Shown here: piece by piece, positions 27,177-36,804 of the stretch | Layout of the letters: each line of letters starts with the position of its first letter | How positions within the stretch are numbered: position 1 is the stretch's first letter | Notes under the pieces: generated by a model | Seen by the model: only the letters and a program-made list of their open reading frames with translations | Databases searched by the model: none | Told to the model about the DNA's origin: nothing | Made by a program: the position numbers and the translations under genes | Assembly: GCA_965217205.1 (NCBI GenBank) | Contig: OZ244254.1 | Coordinates: forward strand, 1,984,001 to 2,048,000 | Reading direction: 5' to 3' | DNA: 64,000 nucleotides | Origin: Maricaulis sp947259345 | GTDB lineage: Bacteria > Pseudomonadota > Alphaproteobacteria > Caulobacterales > Maricaulaceae

Positions 27177-27917
27177 ATGCAAAGATCAAGGTTACTCGCA
27201 CCGCTCGCCGCCATGCTGCTGGTCAGCACAGCCTCGCCGGCGCAACAACAGACCGGCGCACCGACGCGCCAACCCGTTCCGACGCAGATTGATCCGGCCC
27301 AGATCGATCCGGCCCGGCTCGAACAGCTGACGACCAATTTGCAGCCACAACAAATTCCCCAGCCGGATGCTCCGGTCGCCATGGCGATCGATTGGGGCCA
27401 GGCGGCCGAGGATGTCCAGCTCCAGGCCCGGCAATTCCAGCGCACCTCGACGGTCGCCGCCGTCGCCCAGACCGCCCTGCCCTTTGCCCGCCCGACCAAT
27501 CCGGAAGCGGCCGGGGTGGCCAATACGGGCCTGCCCGTTCTCATCCCCGGCACAGCGGCACTGGGTCTGGACGGCAATGCCCGCGTCCTGCTTTTCCCGC
27601 GCGAGCATTTCTACAATCTCTCCATCACCGCACCGGGCCTTCTGATCGAGGTCTTCGGAACACGCCTGGCCCATGCCCGCGCCCCCGACCCGCTGAGTAC
27701 GCGACGTCTCAATGCCGGCGACGCCAACGGCTATCGCATCAGCGCGACGGAATTTGGTCGTGAGCTGAGCTTCAACCGGTACGGGGCCGCGTATTCCATC
27801 AGTGTGGAATGTGACCGTCCGGAAACCGATGCACGCTGCCGGGACGACACCTATGTGCGCAGTCTGGCGGACTCGCTGATCATCGCCGCCGGCAATCCGG
27901 CGTCAGGAGGTCAGTGA
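27177..27917 (+). CDS. Secreted protein of unknown function
   Basis: 246 residues from ATG 27177, with GGGGAGAG upstream. A signal peptide (~1-22) ends in TASPA. A low-complexity Q/P/D part follows, with an imperfect repeat (QIDPAQIDPARLEQL). The folded part (~110-240) holds GTAALGLDGNARVLLFPREHFYNLSITAPGLLIEVFGTRLAH (shown in part) and a Cys pair near the end (VECDRPETDARCRDD). I do not recognise a family. Its stop overlaps the start of the M23 peptidase gene (TGATG), so the two are probably translated together and may act together at the envelope. Confidence 0.75.
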   Translation: MQRSRLLAPLAAMLLVSTASPAQQQTGAPTRQPVPTQIDPAQIDPARLEQLTTNLQPQQIPQPDAPVAMAIDWGQAAEDVQLQARQFQRTSTVAAVAQTALPFARPTNPEAAGVANTGLPVLIPGTAALGLDGNARVLLFPREHFYNLSITAPGLLIEVFGTRLAHARAPDPLSTRRLNAGDANGYRISATEFGRELSFNRYGAAYSISVECDRPETDARCRDDTYVRSLADSLIIAAGNPASGGQ

Positions 27918-28771
27918 TGTCTCGCGAAGCCGAGCTGACCCTCGCCGCCGCCGTGGCCGCAGCCGGTATCGCCGCCATGATCTGGTGGCCGATAGAGGAC
28001 ACGCCGTCGCCGTCGGGCGACGCGCCGATTGCCGACGAGGCGCCCGCACCGGTCGAGGAAACGGACCCGGAGCCCGAGCCCGAACCGGATCCTGAACCGG
28101 AACCTCTTCCCGATCCGGACCCGGTCGACGAGGCCGGCGATATCTTCACCTGGTTGCCGCCCGGCGACCTGGTAGAGGAGTCCGGGACCGGTCAAACCAC
28201 CCAGATCAATTACGCGCCCGACATGCGCTTCCCGATGGAAGCCGGACAAGCCTATGCCAACAGCCAGGTCTATGGGTATGGCGGCTATCTCGGCCCTTCG
28301 GGTGGTCAGTGCAATGCCGCCAATTATGACTATGCGTGGCGCGATAATTTCTGCGAGACGCGCGGCTATGGCACGCCCATGTGCCCGGCCGGTGTCGGGC
28401 ATCAGGGCCAGGATATCCGGCCGGCCAGCTGCCAGGATGACGTCCACTGGGCTGTCGCCGTCGCCGATGGCACGATCACCTCGATCGGGACCTATTCCGT
28501 GCGACTGATGACCGATGACGGTGTGCGCTACACCTACCTCCATCTCGACAAGGACACACTGGAGGTAGAGCCCGGCGACACGGTCAGCCGCGGTGAACGG
28601 ATCGGCTATGTCTCGAATGAATTCGGTGACACGGCGACCACCATCCACCTCCATTTCGAAATCAAGATGGCGATCGATACCGGCGCGGGCATCCAGAACA
28701 CGCCGGTGCCGCCCTATCTCGCCTTGGTGGACAGTTATGAGCGGCTGTTGACCGGGCAAGAAGACAACTGA
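27917..28771 (+). CDS. M23-family metallopeptidase with N-terminal membrane anchor
   Basis: 284 residues from ATG 27917, AGGAGG six bases upstream. One transmembrane helix (~8-25) is followed by a Pro/Glu/Asp-rich spacer (28-72), suited to span the periplasm. The lysostaphin-type domain has GHQGQD (His162, Asp166), YLHLD (His209) and IHLHFE (His244/His246), the M23 zinc and catalytic set. Four Cys (132, 146, 156, 172) around motif 1 may form disulfides. Expected role: peptidoglycan crosslink cleavage or LytM-type regulation. Operon partner: the secreted protein before it. Confidence 0.88.
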   Translation: MSREAELTLAAAVAAAGIAAMIWWPIEDTPSPSGDAPIADEAPAPVEETDPEPEPEPDPEPEPLPDPDPVDEAGDIFTWLPPGDLVEESGTGQTTQINYAPDMRFPMEAGQAYANSQVYGYGGYLGPSGGQCNAANYDYAWRDNFCETRGYGTPMCPAGVGHQGQDIRPASCQDDVHWAVAVADGTITSIGTYSVRLMTDDGVRYTYLHLDKDTLEVEPGDTVSRGERIGYVSNEFGDTATTIHLHFEIKMAIDTGAGIQNTPVPPYLALVDSYERLLTGQEDN

Positions 28772-28839
28772 GGCCACGCAGTGTCGTAAAGTGCGAATTA
28801 ACCACGCCTGGTGCGTGATGCGACCGGACGAGGTTCCTC

Positions 28840-31341
28840 ATGCCGCGCTACCGCTTGCTCCTGCCGCTTCTGGCGGCCCTGTTCTGTCTGGTAATCTTCA
28901 CCTTTCTGGCCCTGCATATGCGGTCGCAGGAGCACTACGCCGTGCGGGTTCACCTGCAAGAGATCGCGACCAATCTTCAATACAATCTCACAGAACGCGT
29001 CGAGATAAATCTCGACGGTCTTGATCGCATGGCGGGGCGTTGGGTCCGCCAGGGCGGTGCCGAGCAAAGCGAGTGGCGCGCTGATGCACGCGCCTATGTC
29101 GAGGACAATCGCGAATTGCGCGCGGTCCAATGGGCCAATCCGGATTTCCGGCTCGAATGGGTAGAGCCCCTGGCCGGGAATGAAACAGTCGTCGGACTGG
29201 ACATATTGTTCGAGGAATATCGCGCCCGCGCCGTCATGCGCGCGGTCAATACCCGCCAGCCCAATAACAGCGCCGCCATTCATTTCGTGCAAGGCGGGAC
29301 CGGTTTCCTGGGGTATTTCCCGCTTTTCATCGATGAGCGTTTCGACGGTTTGATCGTCGGTGTCTTTGATGTCGCGGGCATGGTGAGCGGTGGCCTCCCG
29401 GAGGATTACGCCGATTATGTTGCGATCCGCGTGACCGAGGCCGGAAACGTCATTCACGAGGCTGGAATACCGGTCAGCGAACAGCTGAACACCACCCGGA
29501 CAGTGGAACTGCCGGGCTCGGTCTGGACGGTGGAGATCCGGCCAGCTGCACCGCTTTACGCCGAGGAGTTCAGCTCCACCCCGATCATCATCCTGTGTCT
29601 CGGCGTGCTGGTCTCCATCGGCATCGGCATGGGCACACATCTCGTCCTGAGTGGTCGCATCCGCCAGAGCGAGTTGACCCTGGAGCGCGAAGCCGCCTTC
29701 GATGAACTCGAGCGCAATCGCGAACGCATGGCCCTGGCCGTGCGAGGTTCGGCCGATGGCTTCTGGGACTGGGACCTGACCACGGGCATCATCTACCATT
29801 CGCCGCGCTTGCGCGCCCTGCTCGGCTATGAAGCGGAAGCCACACACATCGCTGCCGCGGAATATCCTGATGATATTCACCCCGACGACCGCGAGGCGGC
29901 GATGGCCGCATTGCAGTCCCACCTCAAGCACGGCACGGATTACGACCTGCGAATTCGCTATGCCTGTGCCGATGGCGATTATCGCTGGTTCCGTACGCGC
30001 GGCCTGGCCCACCGCAATGACGGGCGGGTCACCCGCATGGCCGGTTCGATCACGGACATCACCGATCTCGTGCGCGCCCGCGATCGCGCCAATGCGGCCA
30101 ATCGCGCCAAGTCGGACTTCCTGGCCAATATGAGCCACGAGATCCGAACGCCGATGAATGGTATTCTCGGCATGGCCCGTGTCCTCGCCGACAAGAAGCT
30201 GGCCGATGATGTCCAGTCCAAGCTCGATATCATTGTGCGCTCGGGCGATACGCTGATGCATCTGCTGGATGATATTCTCGACCTGTCAAAGATCGAGGCC
30301 GGGCAGATCGAGCTCGACCAGGCCCCCTTCGATCTCACCATCATCGGCAATCGCGTCTCTGCCCTCTATGCCGACGCCGCGGCGAGGAAGGGGCTGACCC
30401 TCACTATCGATGTCCATGACAAGCCGGGCCAATACCGCGTCGGCGACCCGCTTCGCCTGTCCCAGATCGCCAACAACCTGGTCGCCAATGCCATCAAGTT
30501 CACGGCGAGCGGCGAGGTCAGCCTGTCTCTCGGTCCGACGAACGATGTCGAGGACGGAGGCAGTGACGGGGACGAGACCAGGCAGGAGATCGAGCTGGTC
30601 GTGACCGATACCGGGATCGGCATGACCGAGGCGCAGTGCGGAGCGATTTTCGAGAAATTTGTTCAGGCCGACAGCTCCACGACACGGCGCTTTGGCGGGA
30701 CCGGCTTGGGCCTGGCGATCTGCAAGGGCCTGGCGGAACAGATGAATGGTTCGATCTCGGTGCGCAGTGAACCCGGCAAGGGGACACGCTTTGCGGTTCG
30801 GCTGCCCCTGGACGCCGTGGAACAATCCGAAACGGCCGAACTCGCACCGGATCTGATCACGTTGGGCGGCGTACTGACGCTTGATGGTCGCCCGGCGCGC
30901 ATTCTCGCAGCCGAGGACAATCTCACCAACCGCCTTGTCCTGAAGGCCTATCTCGACAAGCTCGGCGTCGAGTTGCAAATGGTCGAGAATGGCGCTGCCG
31001 CAGTCGCCGCCTTCCAGCACGGCCAGTTCGATCTCGTCCTGCTGGACATCCAGATGCCGGTCATGAATGGCGAGGATGCCATCCGGGAGATGCGCGCCTT
31101 TGAACGTGCCGAGAACCGGCTGCCAACGCCGGTCATTGCCCTCACCGCGAATGTCATGACCGACCAGGTCAATCGCTATGCGATGTTGGGCTTCGATGCC
31201 CACACCGAAAAGCCGCTGAGCCCGGAAGGTCTCGAGCGAACCATGCGGCGCCTCCTTCTGGGCACCCAGATCCGGCGGTCGGCACGGCCGTCCACGGCCC
31301 ACAAGACCGATCGCGCCGGAGACGCACCCGCTCAAGGTTGA
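28840..31341 (+). CDS. Hybrid sensor histidine kinase with CHASE-like, PAS and receiver domains
   Basis: 833 residues. TM1 (~5-25) and TM2 (~245-270) flank a periplasmic domain with CHASE-like features (AVQWANPDFRLEWVEPL; TGFLGYFPLFIDERFDGLIVGVFD). A PAS_3-type domain (~305-415; FWDWDLTTGIIYHSPRLRALLGY, YRWFRTRG) follows. Then come HisKA with His433 (NMSHEIRTPMNGILGMA), HATPase (NNLVANAIKFTASG, DTGIGM, FGGTGLGLAICKGL) and a receiver with Asp736 (LVLLDIQMPVMNG). It is soloist-like: no cognate regulator lies next to it. It ends 9 bp from the convergent yjbQ. Confidence 0.93.
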   Translation: MPRYRLLLPLLAALFCLVIFTFLALHMRSQEHYAVRVHLQEIATNLQYNLTERVEINLDGLDRMAGRWVRQGGAEQSEWRADARAYVEDNRELRAVQWANPDFRLEWVEPLAGNETVVGLDILFEEYRARAVMRAVNTRQPNNSAAIHFVQGGTGFLGYFPLFIDERFDGLIVGVFDVAGMVSGGLPEDYADYVAIRVTEAGNVIHEAGIPVSEQLNTTRTVELPGSVWTVEIRPAAPLYAEEFSSTPIIILCLGVLVSIGIGMGTHLVLSGRIRQSELTLEREAAFDELERNRERMALAVRGSADGFWDWDLTTGIIYHSPRLRALLGYEAEATHIAAAEYPDDIHPDDREAAMAALQSHLKHGTDYDLRIRYACADGDYRWFRTRGLAHRNDGRVTRMAGSITDITDLVRARDRANAANRAKSDFLANMSHEIRTPMNGILGMARVLADKKLADDVQSKLDIIVRSGDTLMHLLDDILDLSKIEAGQIELDQAPFDLTIIGNRVSALYADAAARKGLTLTIDVHDKPGQYRVGDPLRLSQIANNLVANAIKFTASGEVSLSLGPTNDVEDGGSDGDETRQEIELVVTDTGIGMTEAQCGAIFEKFVQADSSTTRRFGGTGLGLAICKGLAEQMNGSISVRSEPGKGTRFAVRLPLDAVEQSETAELAPDLITLGGVLTLDGRPARILAAEDNLTNRLVLKAYLDKLGVELQMVENGAAAVAAFQHGQFDLVLLDIQMPVMNGEDAIREMRAFERAENRLPTPVIALTANVMTDQVNRYAMLGFDAHTEKPLSPEGLERTMRRLLLGTQIRRSARPSTAHKTDRAGDAPAQG

Positions 31342-31350
31342 CGTTTTCGA

Positions 31351-31773
31351 CTACACCGAAAAGTGAAGCACCACTTCGCGCCGATGCGGACGGTCCCGGT
31401 GTTCGAACAGATAGAGCCCCTGCCACGTCCCCAGCAATAGCCGGCCCTGCTCGACCGGTATCCCGATTGAGGTCTGGGTCAGCGCCGCCTTGATATGCGC
31501 CGGCATGTCATCCGGCCCTTCCGTCGTGTGGGCCAGCCAGGACATGGACGGATCATCGGCCGACGGCACCAGGCGCCGAAAGAATTCCTGCAAGTCCCGA
31601 TGCACGTCCGGATCGGCATTTTCCTGGATGACAAGGGAGCAGGATGTGTGGCGAACGAAGGCGGTGAGGAGGCCGTCGGATGCGGAATATTCGCGTGCGA
31701 AGTTTGTGGCGACGTGGGTGATTTCGTAGAGACCGGGGCCGGTGGACTGGATGTGGTGGCGATGGAGGGGCAT
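31351..31773 (-). CDS. YjbQ/UPF0047 family protein
   Basis: 140 residues, the full length of the family. Conserved blocks are FVRHTSCSLVIQENADPDVHRDL, WLAHTTEGPDDMPAHIKAALT and LGTWQGLYLFEHRDRPHRREV. The family is often named secondary thiamine-phosphate synthase because members show weak activity in vitro; the physiological role is unsettled. It is 38 bp downstream of the KAP NTPase on the same strand, but this is likely a chance neighbour. Confidence 0.88.
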   Translation of the reverse strand: MPLHRHHIQSTGPGLYEITHVATNFAREYSASDGLLTAFVRHTSCSLVIQENADPDVHRDLQEFFRRLVPSADDPSMSWLAHTTEGPDDMPAHIKAALTQTSIGIPVEQGRLLLGTWQGLYLFEHRDRPHRREVVLHFSV

Positions 31774-31811
31774 GGGCGACTTGTGGAACGGTTGCGGTAC
31801 AGGGGCTAGCC

Positions 31812-34346
31812 CTAGCCGCGCTGGCCTTCGGTAAATTCACGGACGACATCCGGCGTCAGATGCAAGACATCGTCTGCGACAAACAAGGCCGTAACAGCGC
31901 TCAAATCCGAGAATTGCCGAAACTCGGGCCCGTCCGGAACCGGCGTCCGTTCCGCGTCTACCGGATGGAAGCAATTGGCCAGGTCAGGTTGGTCAACAAG
32001 GATATCGATCAGGGCCGGATAGCATTGCTCGAGAATAGCCCAGCGCGCGATCAGGTTGCGGCGTTCTTCCGACACATTGAGATCCTCGAAGAAGGCTTCG
32101 AACATGTACACGCCATAGGCGTTAATAACGCGCTTGATGACGCGCGGATTGGCCGGGAAACAATCGATCAGATCACGCAGCCTGTGCTTGGCTGCGCGGG
32201 TTTCTGTCTGCGAAACGCTCTTTTCCAGCGCATCCGCCGTTTTTTTTGCGGCTTCTCGTACCGTTGGCCGTACCTGCGTGTCAGTTTCAGACAATGCCGT
32301 CTCAACAGGGGGCGTCGCGGTCGCGCGCCCCTCCGTCTGCCGTACCTTCAACGCTTCATCGAAGCCCCTCGAATCGCTCAGCGCGTCAGGGGGCTCCTCC
32401 GCGTCTTCATCGCCCAAAAGTTCGCGGATATAAGCTTCCCGATAGTAGGACGGAATGCGTGGCAAAGGCACCGACAACTGGAACACCTTTTCCAGAAAGA
32501 GGTAACCCAATCGGTCTTCCTGCTGTCCCGACTTGCCAACAAAATCGCAAAAGGCTGTTTCGAAACTTGTTCGGAGCCATTTCCGATCCGCGGCGACAAC
32601 GAAGACAACATTGTCTTTCCTGAAGTGGGTCTGGATACCGGTCAGCACGTCAACGACGTATTCGGCCTGGCACCGGTCCAGATCATCGATGAAGATGCAT
32701 ACTGGTCTGGCGAGGCCGCCGGCAAGGTGACGAAACCGTGTGCGGACCCGTTTCCAAGGATTGCGACTGAGGCTGAAATAGAAATCCGATTGCTCTTTTG
32801 CCCCGAATAAAAGACGACGACCAAGTGCGGTGAACGTCACGAACAATGTCGTTCCAGCGGCGATCAAACCGGCAATTTTTGGCCAATCGATACCCGCGTC
32901 CGTGACGAACAGGCCTTGAGAGATCAACAGCCAGCAAAGTAGGGAAACTGCGACAACAGCAAACAGAATGGGGGCGAGGACATCTCCGATACGCCGCGTC
33001 CACCACCACAACCGGGTCCAAATGACTTCATGCCAGGCGCCCCGGCGATTCTTCTCGTCAATGCTAGCCTGTCGCAACAATCGCAAGAAGGGCCACCATG
33101 GCAGTTTGCGGTGTTCGTGCTCCCAAGCATTGAAAGTGAACACCGCCCAATTTTCGGCGTTCTGTCGATCGCCGTCTTGCAGGATTTCTGTCATCATCGC
33201 GATAACAGAGGATTTTCCCACGCCCCATGGCGCGTGCATGTGAATGGCGAAATCAAAAGCGTCCGTATCCGCCTTCAAACCTTCGACCAGATCGACCAGC
33301 TTGTGGGCAAAGGGTCGCCGCCCGAGGCGGTCTTCCGTGGTCGGGGCGTCGCGATTGCCTCGCGCCTCGTCGGTAATCTTCGGGGATTCAGGTGGTCGGC
33401 TCGCGAGTTCGGCACTGGACGCGTCTTCCGCGAGGCCGTGGCTGATATCGTTGTGGGATTCGTGGTCGTCCTGCTCGTTCGCCGTTTCTCCCTCTTCTTC
33501 GTCATCCTCATTTATTATCCTTCTTATCGATTTCAGAATCTCGTCCTTCGACGGTTCCGAGGTCTGAGGTTGACCGCGGATCTGATTCACCACTGACGCG
33601 ATTTGCGCATTGGCGACCTTTGGCCCCGCCCGCCAAGCGTCCTCCCGAACAAATAATACTCTCGCGACTTCCGCTTCAATATTGACTGGGTCACCGCGAA
33701 CCCTCGCCTCGTACCAATCAGTCCAAACGGCCCAACGCTCGCGCTTTCGGCTCAAAAGGTGCTCCCGCAGAGCCCACCAGCAATCATCGAACCAATCTGG
33801 TGTGGCCTGCCAAAGCGGCATGGGCACAAAGTCCATACCAACAACGCCATCATCGTAGGCTTGAAGGTCAATCCGCTCCTGAATTCGAAAATCTTCAACA
33901 GCTCGCGAGCCAAAGTCTGACTCGGCAATCGCGATCTTTGATGAACGAACAGAGTCCAATAGTTCACGACGCGCTTGGTCGCTGCTTTCCTCGCGGCTAA
34001 CCGCAAACGCTACGCTCGCCGCGGCATTCTGAACCGCTTGCCCAAGCGGGTCAGTGGCCAAATTGGCCATCTTCTGGGCCGCCAGCCCTGCAAGTCGTAT
34101 GTTTTCGCGCTCACCATTGGACGTTAGCCCTACCGATACCGCCCATCCTGCATTCATCGCCCGAATGGACGATAGGACCATCAATTCTGAACCGGGAAGG
34201 TCCACTAGGGACTGGAGCCGGATGAGAGGTATCAGCCTCAGAACTTGCCTTGCCACGAGTGTCGATAAGGCCTGAACATCGGCCTTGCCAGAAACCTTGG
34301 GGTCCAGCGCGGATGCGAGGTCAACTGGAGATTTTGAGTGATCCAT
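31812..34346 (-). CDS. KAP-family P-loop NTPase with PopZ-like linker motif
   Basis: 844 residues. The KAP core has Walker A in MHAPWGVGKSSV (Lys378, Ser379), two membrane helices (~455-478, ~489-508) inserted before Walker B, and Walker B CIFIDDLDRCQ (Asp554/555), then VFVVAADRKW. KAP NTPases include PifA of plasmid F (phage exclusion) and eukaryotic Kidins220. The ~250 residues before the linker match no domain I know; they contain a W-rich stretch (WAVWTDWYEARVRG). The acidic linker (262-345) holds EPSKDEILKSIRRIINEDD (264-282), nearly identical to the N-terminal helix of PopZ. By eye the gene is less GC-rich than its neighbours. It sits between the rpoD terminator plus a repeat and yjbQ, as a lone accessory gene would. 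A defence role is inference. Confidence 0.8.
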   Translation of the reverse strand: MDHSKSPVDLASALDPKVSGKADVQALSTLVARQVLRLIPLIRLQSLVDLPGSELMVLSSIRAMNAGWAVSVGLTSNGERENIRLAGLAAQKMANLATDPLGQAVQNAAASVAFAVSREESSDQARRELLDSVRSSKIAIAESDFGSRAVEDFRIQERIDLQAYDDGVVGMDFVPMPLWQATPDWFDDCWWALREHLLSRKRERWAVWTDWYEARVRGDPVNIEAEVARVLFVREDAWRAGPKVANAQIASVVNQIRGQPQTSEPSKDEILKSIRRIINEDDEEEGETANEQDDHESHNDISHGLAEDASSAELASRPPESPKITDEARGNRDAPTTEDRLGRRPFAHKLVDLVEGLKADTDAFDFAIHMHAPWGVGKSSVIAMMTEILQDGDRQNAENWAVFTFNAWEHEHRKLPWWPFLRLLRQASIDEKNRRGAWHEVIWTRLWWWTRRIGDVLAPILFAVVAVSLLCWLLISQGLFVTDAGIDWPKIAGLIAAGTTLFVTFTALGRRLLFGAKEQSDFYFSLSRNPWKRVRTRFRHLAGGLARPVCIFIDDLDRCQAEYVVDVLTGIQTHFRKDNVVFVVAADRKWLRTSFETAFCDFVGKSGQQEDRLGYLFLEKVFQLSVPLPRIPSYYREAYIRELLGDEDAEEPPDALSDSRGFDEALKVRQTEGRATATPPVETALSETDTQVRPTVREAAKKTADALEKSVSQTETRAAKHRLRDLIDCFPANPRVIKRVINAYGVYMFEAFFEDLNVSEERRNLIARWAILEQCYPALIDILVDQPDLANCFHPVDAERTPVPDGPEFRQFSDLSAVTALFVADDVLHLTPDVVREFTEGQRG

Positions 34347-34418
34347 CGCCCCTCACCAATGTCTTACCATTTCCATCCCACAACCTAGCGACCCGACACA
34401 CGACTGGCGAGCACCTTT

Positions 34419-34576
34419 CCTCCCCACACCGTGGGGAGGTGGCCGCGCCGGAGCTTTGCGGAGGCGGGGACGGAGGGGCTGAGATGCGCAGCATCGAAGC
34501 GGGCACCGCTCCCGGCCTGCGGCCGCCCCATCGACCCGGCGCTTTGCACCGGGCCACTTCCCCACGCGTGGGGAAG
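34419..34576. repeat. Intergenic repeat bounded by CCCCAC/GTGGGG palindromes
   Basis: The left end is CCTCCCCAC-ACC-GTGGGGAGG (34419-34439). The right end is the perfect 20-bp palindrome CTTCCCCACGCGTGGGGAAG (34557-34576). Between them is a GC-rich middle with GCGGAGGCGGGGACGGAGG. This pattern is a widespread alphaproteobacterial intergenic repeat. It separates rpoD from the KAP gene. Confidence 0.7.
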
Positions 34577-34598
34577 AAAAGCGTCGGCGACTGGGCAC

Positions 34599-34627
34599 AA
34601 AAAAGCCGGCCCAAGGGCCGGCTTTTT
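34599..34627 (-). terminator. Intrinsic terminator of rpoD
   Basis: GCCGGCCC (34605-34612) pairs with GGGCCGGC (34615-34622). Runs of six A (34599-34604) and five T (34623-34627) flank it, so it can work on both strands. It lies 5 bases past the rpoD stop. Confidence 0.9.
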
Positions 34628-34631
34628 CAGA

Positions 34632-36752
<2,121 letters not shown>

Positions 36753-36804
36753 TTATTCGTCCCTTGTCGCGCCGCCCTCGAGCGCGCAATTGGAATTATA
36801 CGCA

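Noticed and set aside
31351..34346. yjbQ and the KAP gene as a two-gene defence operon
   Set aside because: YjbQ is a widespread housekeeping-type protein; same-strand closeness (38 bp) is not enough evidence.
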